Origin: Cellulomonas sp. Root930
GTDB lineage: Bacteria; Actinomycetota; Actinomycetes; Actinomycetales; Cellulomonadaceae
DNA: 64,000 bases
Assembly (NCBI GenBank): GCA_001429255.1
Contig: LMJI01000001.1
Span: 971,256 to 1,035,255, forward strand
Direction of reading: 5' to 3'
The position numbers and the translations under genes were made by a program. The notes beneath the pieces were generated by a model that did not search any database, was not told the DNA's origin, and saw nothing but the letters and a program-made list of their open reading frames with translations. Of this stretch, positions 1 through 9,079 are shown piece by piece (within the stretch, counting starts at the first letter, position 1; each line of letters opens with the position of its first letter).

Positions 1-428
1 TCGGCCAGGGCAAGGACGTGCCGCGCATCGCGATGGCCCACGAGATCCCGTACGTCGCGACGGCCACCGTCGCGGACCTGCGCGACCTCGAGGCGAAGGT
101 GGAGAAGGCCATGGGGATGCACGGCGCCCGCTACCTGCACGTGCTGGTCCCGTGCCCGCTCGGCTGGGCGTCGGCGGCCAAGGACACCGTGCGGATCGCG
201 CGCCTGGCCACCGAGAGCGGCTACTTCCCGGTCTTCGAGGCCGAGCGCGGCGAGGTCACGTCGGTGCGCCCGATCCGGCACCGCGTCCCCGTCGAGGAGT
301 ACCTCGCGCTGCAGGGCCGCTACGCGCACCTGTTCTCGCCGGTCCGGCGCGACGACGTGATCGACCGCCTGCAGGCCATCGCGGACCGGAACATCGCCCG
401 GTACGGGTTGCTGGAGGAGGTGCACTGA
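1..428 (+). CDS. 2-oxoacid:ferredoxin oxidoreductase, beta (TPP-binding) subunit, 3' part
   Basis: The reading frame is open from base 3, so only the C-terminal ~141 residues are present. The segment AHEIPYVATATVADLRDLE followed by a charged helix and HVLVPCPLGW is the usual tail of pyruvate/2-oxoacid:ferredoxin oxidoreductase beta subunits, which bind thiamine pyrophosphate and oxidatively decarboxylate 2-oxoacids to acyl-CoA with ferredoxin as acceptor. The catalytic TPP motif lies upstream of the window. The stop overlaps the ATG of the next gene (ATGA), so the two are translationally coupled and probably form one complex. Which 2-oxoacid is used cannot be told from this fragment. Confidence 0.75.
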   Translation, partial: GQGKDVPRIAMAHEIPYVATATVADLRDLEAKVEKAMGMHGARYLHVLVPCPLGWASAAKDTVRIARLATESGYFPVFEAERGEVTSVRPIRHRVPVEEYLALQGRYAHLFSPVRRDDVIDRLQAIADRNIARYGLLEEVH

Positions 429-2050
429 TGACCAAGCCGTTCGCCATCACGCTCGACGTCGGCTCCAGCCTGGCCAACCACACGGGTGCCTGGCGCCAGG
501 AGCGACCGGTCTACGTGGACCTCACGCCGCCATGCGCGCACGCGTGCCCCGCCATGGAGGACCCCCAGAAGTGGCTGTACGCCGCCGAGGACGGCTCGTA
601 CGAGCAGGCCTGGCGCACGCTCGTGGAGTCCAACCCGTTCCCCGCGATCATGGGACGCGTCTGCTACCACCCGTGCGAGACGGCCTGCAACCGCACCTTC
701 CTCGACGAGGCGGTGGGCATCAACGCCGTCGAACGGTTCCTCGGCGACCACGCCATCGAGCAGGGGTGGACGCTTCCCGCACCTGCGACGACGACCGGGT
801 ATCACGTGCTCGTCGTCGGCGCCGGCCCCACGGGCCTGTCGGCGGCGTACCAGCTGCGCCGGCTGGGCCACGACGTCACCGTCCGCGACTCCTCGCCGAA
901 GCCCGGCGGGATGATGCGCTACGGCATCCCCGCGTACCGGCTGCCGCGCAACGTCCTCGACGCGGAGGTCGCCCGCATCATCGACCTGGGCATCACGCTC
1001 GAGCTGGGCCGGCGGGTGGACGACGTGCTGGCCGCCATGGCGGAGGGGTTCGACGCCGTGTTCCTCGCGGTCGGCGCGCAGCTCGGCAAGCGCGCGTACG
1101 TGCCGGCCGGCGAGGCCGCGCGGATCGTCGACGCCGTCTCGATGCTGCACGACGTCGCGCAGGGCGAGCCGCCCCTGCTCGGCCGTCGGGTGGTGGTCTA
1201 CGGCGGCGGGAACACCGCGGTCGACGCCGCGCGGACCGCGAAGCGCCTCGGTGCGACCGACGCGGTCATCGTCTACCGCCGCACCCGCGACCGGATGCCC
1301 GCGCACGACTCGGAGATGGCGGAGGCGCTGGAGGAGGGCGTCGTCGTGAAGTGGCTGTCCACGGTCGCGCACGCGGACGCCGGGCACCTGCGCGTCGAGC
1401 GGATGGAGCTCGACGAGAGCGGCTTCCCGCAACCGACCGGTGAGTTCGAGGACCTCGAGGCCGACTCCCTCGTCCTCGCGCTCGGCCAGGAGAGCGACCT
1501 GACGCTCGTCGACGACGTGCCGGACGTCGCGCTCAGCGACGGGTCGGTCCAGGTGGACTCGTCCTTCATGACCGGCCACCCCGGCATCTTCGCCGGCGGC
1601 GACGTGGTGCCCGCCCAGCGGACGGTGACCGTCGGCGTCGGGCACGGGGCCCGGGCCGCCCGCGCGATCGACGCGTGGCTGCGCCAGAGCCCCGTGGCGG
1701 AGCCGACCGAGGCGCCGATCGCCGAGTACGCGTCGCTCAACACCTGGTACTACGCCGACGCCCCGCACGCGGTCCGACCGCGCCTCGAGGCCGCCCGACG
1801 CACCTCCGGGTTCGAGGAGGTCGTCCAGGGGCTCGACGCCGAGACCGCCGCCTACGAGGCCCGTCGCTGCATGTCCTGCGGCAACTGCTTCGAGTGCGAC
1901 AACTGCTACGGCGTCTGCCCCGACAACGCGGTGATCAAGCTCGGCCCCGGCATGCGGTTCGAGATCGACTACGACTACTGCAAGGGCTGCGGGATCTGCG
2001 TCGCCGAGTGCCCGTCCGGCTCGATCCTCATGGTCCCCGAGCCGCGGTGA
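428..2050 (+). CDS. GltD-like FAD/NAD(P) oxidoreductase with C-terminal 2x[4Fe-4S] ferredoxin domain
   Basis: 540 residues, starting at the ATG that overlaps the previous stop. An N-terminal cysteine region (CAHACPA, then GRVCYHPCETACNR) resembles the Fer4_20 domain of glutamate synthase small subunits. A Rossmann dinucleotide motif VLVVGAGPTGLSAA follows, then a second nucleotide-binding motif VVVYGGGNTAVDAAR. The C-terminus has two cysteine clusters, CMSCGNCFECDNCYGVCP and CKGCGICVAECP, typical of 8Fe ferredoxins and of delta subunits of 2-oxoacid:ferredoxin oxidoreductases. I infer that it passes electrons between the oxidoreductase encoded just upstream and NAD(P)H. A true glutamate synthase role is unlikely because no gltB-like gene adjoins it on the visible side. 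Confidence 0.8.
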   Translation: MTKPFAITLDVGSSLANHTGAWRQERPVYVDLTPPCAHACPAMEDPQKWLYAAEDGSYEQAWRTLVESNPFPAIMGRVCYHPCETACNRTFLDEAVGINAVERFLGDHAIEQGWTLPAPATTTGYHVLVVGAGPTGLSAAYQLRRLGHDVTVRDSSPKPGGMMRYGIPAYRLPRNVLDAEVARIIDLGITLELGRRVDDVLAAMAEGFDAVFLAVGAQLGKRAYVPAGEAARIVDAVSMLHDVAQGEPPLLGRRVVVYGGGNTAVDAARTAKRLGATDAVIVYRRTRDRMPAHDSEMAEALEEGVVVKWLSTVAHADAGHLRVERMELDESGFPQPTGEFEDLEADSLVLALGQESDLTLVDDVPDVALSDGSVQVDSSFMTGHPGIFAGGDVVPAQRTVTVGVGHGARAARAIDAWLRQSPVAEPTEAPIAEYASLNTWYYADAPHAVRPRLEAARRTSGFEEVVQGLDAETAAYEARRCMSCGNCFECDNCYGVCPDNAVIKLGPGMRFEIDYDYCKGCGICVAECPSGSILMVPEPR

Positions 2051-2065
2051 GCGTGGGCACGGAGA

Positions 2066-2104
2066 CGACAAGGCCCCGAACCCTAGGGGTTCGAGGCCTT
2101 GTCG
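2066..2104 (+). terminator. Rho-independent-like hairpin after the oxidoreductase gene
   Basis: Arms CGACAAGGCC and GGCCTTGTCG pair perfectly and enclose a second stem (CGAACCC / GGGTTCG). It lies 16 bp after the stop and just before the opposing tRNA-Leu, so it may terminate in both directions. Confidence 0.75.
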
Positions 2105-2109
2105 ATGTG

Positions 2110-2192
2110 TGCGCGAGGGGGGATTTGAACCCCCACGCCCTTTCGGACACTGGCACCTGAAGCCAGCGCGTCTGCCGTTCCGCCACTCGCGC
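2110..2192 (-). tRNA. tRNA-Leu (anticodon CAG)
   Basis: On the minus strand the acceptor arms GCGCGAG/CTCGCGC pair fully. The anticodon stem CTGGC/GCCAG encloses TTCAGGT with anticodon CAG. A long class II variable arm (GTGTCCGAAAGGGCGT) and the T-loop GGTTCAAATCC are present. No CCA is encoded. A tRNA-Leu beside fhaA is also known at the mycobacterial origin. Confidence 0.95.
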
Positions 2193-2374
2193 GCGCCGCA
2201 GAACATTAGCACGATCACGAGGGTCGCCAGACCAGCCCGGGAGGCTCCCGGGGGCTCGCCGCGCGCACATCACCCGGCATCCGGCCCCGTACCGGTGGGT
2301 CACGGATACGATCAAGGCGGATTGCGGGTGCTGTACCTGCACGCAGAGGCGCACGAGGGACGGGGGAGGTGGCA

Positions 2375-3085
2375 ATGGGCATCCTCGACAGGTTCGAGAA
2401 CGGCGTCGAGCGCGTCGTCAACAACGCCATCGCCAAGGCCTTCAAGAGCGAGCTCAAGCCGCTCGACCTCTCCAGCGCGCTGCGTCGCGAGGTGGACGAC
2501 CGGGCCGCCGTCGTGGGTCGTGACCGGACGGTCGTGCCCAACGAGTTCACGATCGAGCTCGCGACTGCCGACTACGACCAGGTGGAGTCGTGGGGTGCGG
2601 AGGCGTTGGCGGACGAGTTCGCCAACAACGTCACCGACTACGCCGCGAGCCAGCGGTACGCGTTCGTCGGCCCGGTGACCGTGTCGTTCAGCGAGGACAG
2701 CGAGCTCGAGGCCGCGCGGTTCCGCGTGCACAGCGCGACGGTGCGCGGTGCGGTCGCCCCGGCCTCGGCGACGTCGGCGCCGAGCGCGCGCCACCCGCTG
2801 GTGGACATCGACGGGCAGCGCTACATCCTCACCGGGCCGGTCACCGTCATCGGGCGCGGCTCCGAGGCGGACATCATCGTCGACGACCCGGGCGTCTCCC
2901 GTCGCCACCTCGAGATCCGGGTGACGTCCGACGGGGTGGTCGCGACGGACATGGGCTCCACCAACGGACTGTTCGTCGAGGGCCACCAGGTTCCGGCCGC
3001 GACGCTGCTGGACGGCAACACACTGACCATCGGCCGCACCCGGATCCTGTTCTGGACCGGCGGCGAGCCGGACCCGGACGAGTGA
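2375..3085 (+). CDS. fhaA: FhaA: DUF3662 plus FHA-domain phosphothreonine-binding protein
   Basis: 236 residues. The ATG at 2375 is preferred over a GTG at 2369 because GGGGGAGG sits 5 bp before it. Residues 1-110 match the DUF3662 domain (MGILDRFENGVERVVNNA). Residues ~150-225 are an FHA domain with the expected phosphopeptide-binding signatures GRGS (160-163), SRRH (~175-178) and GSTNG (194-198). In mycobacteria FhaA binds the phosphorylated pseudokinase domain of MviN and restrains peptidoglycan precursor flipping. A matching pseudokinase gene is present here at 53587-55578. First gene of a seven-gene operon ending with pknB. Confidence 0.95.
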   Translation: MGILDRFENGVERVVNNAIAKAFKSELKPLDLSSALRREVDDRAAVVGRDRTVVPNEFTIELATADYDQVESWGAEALADEFANNVTDYAASQRYAFVGPVTVSFSEDSELEAARFRVHSATVRGAVAPASATSAPSARHPLVDIDGQRYILTGPVTVIGRGSEADIIVDDPGVSRRHLEIRVTSDGVVATDMGSTNGLFVEGHQVPAATLLDGNTLTIGRTRILFWTGGEPDPDE

Positions 3086-3094
3086 CGCCGGCGC

Positions 3095-3616
3095 ATGAGT
3101 GAACTGACGATCACCCTGCTGCGGCTGGGTTACCTGGCCCTGCTCTGGGTGCTCGTGCTCTTCGCCATCGGGGTGCTGCGCCGCGACCTGTACGGCACGC
3201 GCATCACCGACCGGCGTCGGCGCAAGGCTCCCGTCGCGGCGGCCGGCGCGGCCGCCGTCGCCACCGAACCGGCCAGGCCTGAGACCGCGCCGACGCGCAC
3301 CCCCCGCTCGACCCGCAGCGGCGCCGGCCCGTCGCGGCTGGTGGTCACCGAGGGTCCGCTGCGCGGCACGATCGTCCCGCTGGGGACGTCGGCGGTGCTC
3401 ATCGGCAGAGCGCCCAGCTGCACGCTCGTCCTGGACGACGACTACTCGTCGTCGCGGCACGCACGGATCTTCCCGCAGGGTGGCCAGTGGTTCGTCGAGG
3501 ACCTCGGATCGACGAACGGGACATTCGTGGCGGACCAGCGCGTCGAGGCTCCGACCCCCGTCCCGACGGGTACACCCGTGCGCGTGGGCCAGAGCGTTCT
3601 CGAGCTGCAGAGGTAA
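3095..3616 (+). CDS. fhaB: FhaB (FipA): membrane-anchored FHA-domain protein
   Basis: 173 residues. One N-terminal transmembrane helix (LLRLGYLALLWVLVLFAIGV, ~8-28) is followed by a basic, disordered linker and a C-terminal FHA domain (~95-165) with GRAPSC, SSRHARI and LGSTNGTF. In mycobacteria the orthologue is phosphorylated by PknA/B and links the kinases to septal and peptidoglycan factors. It follows fhaA by 9 bp and precedes pstP by 4 bp, so it is co-transcribed. Confidence 0.93.
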   Translation: MSELTITLLRLGYLALLWVLVLFAIGVLRRDLYGTRITDRRRRKAPVAAAGAAAVATEPARPETAPTRTPRSTRSGAGPSRLVVTEGPLRGTIVPLGTSAVLIGRAPSCTLVLDDDYSSSRHARIFPQGGQWFVEDLGSTNGTFVADQRVEAPTPVPTGTPVRVGQSVLELQR

Positions 3617-3620
3617 CCCG

Positions 3621-4934
3621 GTGACCGTCGCACTCAGGTATGCGGCGCGGTCCGACGTCGGACTCGTGCGCTCCAACAACCAGGACTCGGCCTACGCCGG
3701 TCCGCACCTGCTCATGGTCGCCGACGGCATGGGCGGGCACGCCGGGGGCGACGTCGCCTCGTCGGTGGCCGTCGCCGCGTTCGCGCCGCTCGACGGGGAG
3801 TCGCACGGTCCCGACGACGCCCTGGACGAGCTGGAGACGGCGCTGGCCAACGCCCGCGACGAGATCATCGCCCGCAGCGACGCCGACCCGGACCTCGGCG
3901 GCATGGGGACGACCGTTCTGGCCATCCTGCGCGCCGGCAACAAGCTCGCGATGGTGCACCTCGGCGACTCGCGCGGCTACCTCATGCGCGACGGCGTCCT
4001 CACGCAGGTCACCACCGACCACACGTTCGTGCAGCACCTGGTGGACATCGGCCGGATCACGCCGGAGGAGGCCGAGCACCACCCGCAGCGCTCCGTCGTC
4101 ATGCGCGTGCTGGGCGACTTCGACCCCGAGGTCACGCCCGACCTGTCCGTCCGCGAGGCCCGCCCGGGCGACCGCTGGCTCCTGTGCTCCGACGGCCTGT
4201 CCGGCTTCGTGAGCGCGGAGACCATCGAGGAGACGATGGCCACGATCGACGACGTCGACGCGTGCGCGGACCGGCTGGTCCAGCTGGCGCTGCGCGCGGG
4301 CGGCGGCGACAACATCACCGTGGTCCTGGCGGACGTCATCGAGCTGGACGCCGTCGCGGACGGTGCGGGTCCGACGACGAACGCCACGGTGGTGGGCGCG
4401 GCCGCGCTGAGCCGCAACGCGCCGACGGCCGCCGCCGACGGTCCGGCCGCCCGCGCAGCCGGCCTCACGCGGGCTGCGCCGGTGGAGGAGGACTCCCAGG
4501 AGAAGGCAGCCGAGCCGCCCACGGCGGACGAGGACGACGACGAGGCGCCGACGCCCCCGCGGCGCTGGCGCTCGGTCGTCGCGTGGGTGGTCGTCGCCGT
4601 GGTCGTCCTCGGGGGTGCCGCGATCGCCTACGGCTGGACGCAGACGCAGTACTACGTGGGCGTCGACGGCCAGGAGGTCGTGATCTTCCGCGGGATCCCG
4701 CAGGACCTCGGGCCCGTCCCGCTGTCCTCCGTGGTGGAACGGACCGGTACCTCGCTGGAGGACCTCGCGTCCGGGTACCTGCGCGCCCGCGTCGAGCAGA
4801 CCATCCACGCCGAGTCCCTCGACGACGCGCGCGACCTCGTCTCCATGCTCGAGGAGGACACGGCGCCGCCGAGGCCGTCGCCGTCCTCGTCCCCGTCCCC
4901 GTCCGTCTCCGTCACCACGACGGCCGCACCGTGA
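3621..4934 (+). CDS. pstP: PstP: PP2C-family Ser/Thr protein phosphatase
   Basis: 437 residues from a GTG at 3621, which gives MTVALRYAARSDVGLVRSNNQD, the normal family start. The PP2C catalytic domain (1-~240) has VADGMGGHAGGD, GDSRGYL and SDGLSG, which carry the Mn2+/Mg2+-binding aspartates. A linker leads to one transmembrane helix (~315-340, VVAWVVVAVVVLGGAAIAYGW) and an extracellular tail ending in a Pro/Ser-rich stretch. It dephosphorylates PknA, PknB and their substrates, setting the balance of envelope-growth phosphorylation. Confidence 0.95.
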   Translation: MTVALRYAARSDVGLVRSNNQDSAYAGPHLLMVADGMGGHAGGDVASSVAVAAFAPLDGESHGPDDALDELETALANARDEIIARSDADPDLGGMGTTVLAILRAGNKLAMVHLGDSRGYLMRDGVLTQVTTDHTFVQHLVDIGRITPEEAEHHPQRSVVMRVLGDFDPEVTPDLSVREARPGDRWLLCSDGLSGFVSAETIEETMATIDDVDACADRLVQLALRAGGGDNITVVLADVIELDAVADGAGPTTNATVVGAAALSRNAPTAAADGPAARAAGLTRAAPVEEDSQEKAAEPPTADEDDDEAPTPPRRWRSVVAWVVVAVVVLGGAAIAYGWTQTQYYVGVDGQEVVIFRGIPQDLGPVPLSSVVERTGTSLEDLASGYLRARVEQTIHAESLDDARDLVSMLEEDTAPPRPSPSSSPSPSVSVTTTAAP

Positions 4935-4944
4935 GCCGCGCGTG

Positions 4945-6381
4945 ATGGCTACGGTCCAGCCGCACCGAGTGCGGGCCGGCCGGGGTGTCGAGCTCGGCCT
5001 CCTGCTGCTCGCGCTCGCCATCGGCGTCGCCTCGTACGCGCTCGTCGGCATCGGCACCACCGACAAGGTCCCGCCGGACGTCATCGGCTACGGGGTCGGC
5101 ATGGCCGCGCTGGCGATCGGCATCCACCTGGTCCTCCGGTGGCGCGCGCCGTTCGCGGACCCGGTGATCCTGCCGATCACGGTGGCGCTCAACGGCATCG
5201 GGCTCGCGATGATCTACCGGATCGACTTCGCGTACACCGCGCGGGGCCGCGAGGACACGTTCGCGCAGCGCCAGCTGGTGTGGACGGCCATCTCCGTGGT
5301 GCTCGCCGCCGCGGTGATCATCCTGCTGCGCGACCACCGGACCCTGCGGCGGTACACGTACACCGCGATGCTCGCCGGTCTCGTGCTCGTCATGCTGCCT
5401 CTGATCCCCGGCCTGGGCGTGCTGATCAACGGTGCCCGCATCTGGGTGCGCGTCGGAGGGGTCGGCTTCCAGCCGGCGGAGTTCGCCAAGATCGCGTTCG
5501 CCATCTTCTTCGCGGGGTACCTGGTCACCCATCGCGACACGTTGGCGCTCGCCGGGCCCAAGGTGCTGGGCCTGCAGCTGCCGCGACCGCGGGACCTCGG
5601 ACCGATCCTCATCGTCTGGGGCGCGTCTGTCGCCGTCCTCGTGCTCGAGCGTGACCTCGGCACCTCGCTCCTGTTCTTCGGCCTGTTCGTCGCGATGCTC
5701 TACCTCGCCACGGAACGGCTCAGCTGGGTGGTCATCGGCCTCCTGCTGTTCGTCGTCGGAGCCGTCCTGGCCGCGAGCGCGTTCTCGCACGTCGGTGCGC
5801 GGTTCGACGCCTGGCTGCACGCGTTCGACCCCGCGGTGTTCGACCAGAGCCCGGGCGGGTCCGGGCAGCTGGTGCGCGGACTGTTCGGCATGGCCAGCGG
5901 CGGGCTGTTCGGCACCGGGTGGGGCCAGGGGCGCCCCGACCTCGTGCCGTTCGCGGAGTCCGACTTCATCGTCGCGTCGCTCGGCGAGGAGCTCGGGCTC
6001 ACCGGGCTGCTGGCCGTCCTGCTCTTCTACGCGATCCTCGCCGAGCGCGGCATGCGCACCGCGATCGGGGTGCGGGACGGGTTCGGCAAGCTGCTCGCGG
6101 GGGGTCTCGCGTTCATCGTCGCGCTGCAGACGTTCGTCGTGGTCGGCGGCGTCACGCGGATCATCCCGCTGACCGGCCTGACCACCCCGTTCATCGCCTA
6201 CGGCGGCTCGTCCCTGGTGGCCAACTGGGTGATCGTCGCCCTGCTGCTGCGGATCTCCGACGAGGCCCGGCGGCCGGCGCCGTCCATGAAGCCGTCGCTC
6301 ACGCCGGTCGCGGGTACTCCGGTCGTCGGCGGCAGCAATGAGGATGATCAGCCGACCGAGATCATGCGGGGGGTGCGGTGA
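4945..6381 (+). CDS. rodA: RodA: SEDS-family peptidoglycan glycosyltransferase
   Basis: 478 residues with about ten hydrophobic membrane segments. Polymerises lipid II into glycan strands at the membrane, working with a class B transpeptidase. The SEDS core is visible: VGGVGFQPAEFAKIAF, RDLGTSLLFFGLF, the loop FDQSPGGSGQLVRGLFGMASGGLFG, and the C-terminal TGLTTPFIAYGGSSLVANW. I start at the ATG at 4945. A GTG three bases upstream is possible. Its stop overlaps the GTG of pbpA by 4 bp, fitting the obligate RodA-PBP pairing. Confidence 0.95.
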   Translation: MATVQPHRVRAGRGVELGLLLLALAIGVASYALVGIGTTDKVPPDVIGYGVGMAALAIGIHLVLRWRAPFADPVILPITVALNGIGLAMIYRIDFAYTARGREDTFAQRQLVWTAISVVLAAAVIILLRDHRTLRRYTYTAMLAGLVLVMLPLIPGLGVLINGARIWVRVGGVGFQPAEFAKIAFAIFFAGYLVTHRDTLALAGPKVLGLQLPRPRDLGPILIVWGASVAVLVLERDLGTSLLFFGLFVAMLYLATERLSWVVIGLLLFVVGAVLAASAFSHVGARFDAWLHAFDPAVFDQSPGGSGQLVRGLFGMASGGLFGTGWGQGRPDLVPFAESDFIVASLGEELGLTGLLAVLLFYAILAERGMRTAIGVRDGFGKLLAGGLAFIVALQTFVVVGGVTRIIPLTGLTTPFIAYGGSSLVANWVIVALLLRISDEARRPAPSMKPSLTPVAGTPVVGGSNEDDQPTEIMRGVR

Positions 6382-7829
6382 ACACTCCCCTGCGCCGCCT
6401 CGCGACGGTCGTCCTCGTCATGTTCGTCGCCCTCATGGCCAGCGCCACCTGGGTGCAGTACTTCCAGGCCGAGCGGCTCAACAACGACAGCCGCAACGTC
6501 CGCACGCTCTACCGCGAGTTCGGCAACGCGCGCGGACCGATCGTGGTGGCCGGCGAGGCGATCGCGCTGTCCGCGCCCGTGGAGGACTCCTACGGGTACC
6601 AGCGCTCGTACACCAACGGTGAGCTGTACTCGGCCGCCACCGGCTTCTACTCCGTGGTGAACGGCCGCACCCAGCTCGAGCGCGCCGCCAACGACGAGCT
6701 GACCGGCCGGGGGGACCGCCTGTTCTTCTCGCGCATCCGTGACCTGCTCACCGGCAGCCAGCCCGAGGGTGCGGCCGTCGAGACGACCCTCAACCCCGCT
6801 GCGCAGCAGGCCGCGTTCGAGGGGCTGGCCGGCCAGCAGGGAGCCGTCGTCGCGCTCGAGCCGTCGACCGGCAAGATCCTCGCGCTGGTCTCGACCCCCG
6901 GCTTCGACCCGAACGTGCTCGCCTCGCACGACATCACGGCCGCGAGCGCCGCGTACCAGGCGCTGGACGCCGCCGACGGCAACCCGCTGCGCAGCAACGC
7001 GACGCAGGAGCGGTACCCGCCCGGCTCCACGTTCAAGCTGGTCACCGCGGCTGCCGCGCTCGAGAGCGGCGCCTTCACGCCGGCGAGCGTGCTGCCCGCA
7101 CCCCAGCAGCTCACGCTGCCCCAGACCACCGCGACCATCGGGAACTTCGGCGGCGGCGGCTGCGGTGCGGACCCGATCACGCTGGCGGACGCCCTGCGCG
7201 TCTCCTGCAACACCGCGTTCGGCCAGCTCGGCCTCGACGTGGGCTCCGACGCGCTGCTCACGCAGGCGGAGCGGTTCGGGTTCAACGACCCCGACCTCAC
7301 CATCCCCATGCTGGTGGCCGAGAGCGTGTTCCCCGCGGACATGGATCTGCCGGTCACGGCCCAGTCGGCCATCGGGCAGCGGGACGTGCAGGCGACGCCG
7401 ATGCAGATGGCGATGGTCTCCGCGGCGATCGCCAACGGCGGCCGGCTGATGACGCCGTACCTCGTGCAGACGGTCCGGTCCGCCGACCTGCACCTGGTCG
7501 ACGAGACGGAGCCCACCCTGTACTCCACCGCGGTCTCGCCCGGCACGGCCGCGTCGCTGCGGGACATGATGGTCGGCGTCGTCGACAGCGGGTCGGGCGC
7601 CGCCGCGCAGATCCCGGGCGTGCAGGTGGCCGGCAAGACGGGGACCGCGCAGACCGCCGACGGGCAGGCGCCGCACGCCTGGTTCACGGCGTTCGCGCCG
7701 GCCGACGCGCCGCGCGTCGCGGTCGCGGTGATCGTCGAGCACGGCGGCAGCGCCGGAAACGAGGCCACCGGCGGACGGATCGCGGCACCCATCGCGAAGG
7801 CCGTCATCGAGGCGGTGCTGGCCTCGTGA
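6378..7829 (+). CDS. pbpA: PbpA: class B penicillin-binding protein (transpeptidase)
   Basis: 483 residues from a GTG that overlaps the rodA stop. An N-terminal signal anchor (~8-28) is followed by the dimerisation region and a transpeptidase domain. All three active-site motifs are present: S217-T-F-K220, S276-C-N278 and K420-T-G-T423. It cross-links peptidoglycan during growth or division, paired with RodA, and is phosphorylated by PknB in mycobacteria. The stop overlaps the start of pknA. Confidence 0.95.
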   Translation: MNTPLRRLATVVLVMFVALMASATWVQYFQAERLNNDSRNVRTLYREFGNARGPIVVAGEAIALSAPVEDSYGYQRSYTNGELYSAATGFYSVVNGRTQLERAANDELTGRGDRLFFSRIRDLLTGSQPEGAAVETTLNPAAQQAAFEGLAGQQGAVVALEPSTGKILALVSTPGFDPNVLASHDITAASAAYQALDAADGNPLRSNATQERYPPGSTFKLVTAAAALESGAFTPASVLPAPQQLTLPQTTATIGNFGGGGCGADPITLADALRVSCNTAFGQLGLDVGSDALLTQAERFGFNDPDLTIPMLVAESVFPADMDLPVTAQSAIGQRDVQATPMQMAMVSAAIANGGRLMTPYLVQTVRSADLHLVDETEPTLYSTAVSPGTAASLRDMMVGVVDSGSGAAAQIPGVQVAGKTGTAQTADGQAPHAWFTAFAPADAPRVAVAVIVEHGGSAGNEATGGRIAAPIAKAVIEAVLAS

Positions 7830-9079
7830 AGACAGCAGCGGGAGTCCTGCTCGGCGAGCGGTACCGGCTGGTCCGGCAGATCGCCGTCGGTGGCATGGGT
7901 GAGGTGTGGGAGGGCTACGACGACGCCCTCGCCCGCCCGGTCGCCGTCAAGGTGCTGCGCTCGGAGTTCGCCGGCGACCGCGGGTTCCTGGAGCGGTTCC
8001 GCACCGAGGCGCGCAACTCGGCGTCCCTGTCGCACCCGAACATCGCGCAGCTGTTCGACTACGGCGAGCAGGAGGGCTCCGGCTTCCTCGTCATGGAGCT
8101 CGTCGTCGGCGAGCCGCTGTCCGACCTGCTCGAGCGCGAGCCCGTGCTGCCCACCCGTCGCCTGCTGCCGATCCTCGCGCAGACCTCCCGCGCGCTGCAC
8201 GCCGCGCACCTCGCCGGGGTCGTGCACCGGGACGTCAAGCCCGGCAACATCCTGCTGGGCCGTGGCGGCCGCGTGAAGATCACCGACTTCGGGGTCTCGC
8301 TGGCGCGCAACCAGGTGAACATGACCGCGACCGGCATGGTCATGGGGACCGCGCAGTACCTCTCGCCGGAGCAGGCCGTCGGCAAGCCCGCGACGCCGCT
8401 GTCCGACCTGTACTCGCTGGGGATCATCGCGTACGAGGCGCTCGTCGGGCACCGGCCCTTCACCGGGCCGACGGCGGTCGACATCGCCGTGGCGCACGTG
8501 AACAACCCGGTCCCGCCGCTGCCCTCCGGCGTCGACAAGCAGCTCGCCGCGCTGGTCATCCGGCTGCTGTCCAAGGAGCCCAGCGCGCGGCCCGCCTCGG
8601 GTGAGGAGCTCGCGCAGCTGCTGGACAAGATGGTGCCGCGCACGCCGCCGTCGGGCATCCCCGTGCTGGTCAGCAAGCACCAGCGCACCCCGGACACGTT
8701 CGCGACCGCCGTGGCGTCGGGGGGCACCCCTGCGGAGGCACCCCCGCCCTCCTACCCGCCGCGCCGGACCCGCCGGGCCGACGAGCCCATCGGACGGGCT
8801 GCCGCCCGGCGCGCGTCGACGACCACCGGGGTGCGCCTGGGCCGGACGGGTCGGCTGTCCTGGCCCCTGCTCGCGCTGGTCCTGCTGCTCATCGGCCTCC
8901 TCGGGGCTGCGCTCGCGACACGGTTCACCAACGCGGACGGGCCTCCTGGCGACCAGACCAAGCCGTCGGCATCGGTCGACCATTACCCTCGTGGCGACGC
9001 CCTCGATGGGATGATCACGGAGAACGGGTCCGGCGCGCACGCAGCGGGCCCGGCATCGACGGAAGCAAAGGACGCCTAG
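7826..9079 (+). CDS. pknA: PknA: transmembrane Ser/Thr protein kinase
   Basis: 417 residues. The kinase domain spans ~12-275, with the glycine-rich loop VGGMGEVWEG, ATP-anchoring K42, catalytic D136 in HRDVKPGN and D154 in DFG. The activation loop has TATGMVMGTAQYLSPEQ, with threonines suited to autophosphorylation. A basic Pro/Arg-rich linker leads to a single transmembrane helix (~345-367) and a short extracellular tail without PASTA domains, unlike PknB. Start (GTG) overlaps the pbpA stop, and the stop overlaps the pknB start. Confidence 0.94.
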   Translation: MKTAAGVLLGERYRLVRQIAVGGMGEVWEGYDDALARPVAVKVLRSEFAGDRGFLERFRTEARNSASLSHPNIAQLFDYGEQEGSGFLVMELVVGEPLSDLLEREPVLPTRRLLPILAQTSRALHAAHLAGVVHRDVKPGNILLGRGGRVKITDFGVSLARNQVNMTATGMVMGTAQYLSPEQAVGKPATPLSDLYSLGIIAYEALVGHRPFTGPTAVDIAVAHVNNPVPPLPSGVDKQLAALVIRLLSKEPSARPASGEELAQLLDKMVPRTPPSGIPVLVSKHQRTPDTFATAVASGGTPAEAPPPSYPPRRTRRADEPIGRAAARRASTTTGVRLGRTGRLSWPLLALVLLLIGLLGAALATRFTNADGPPGDQTKPSASVDHYPRGDALDGMITENGSGAHAAGPASTEAKDA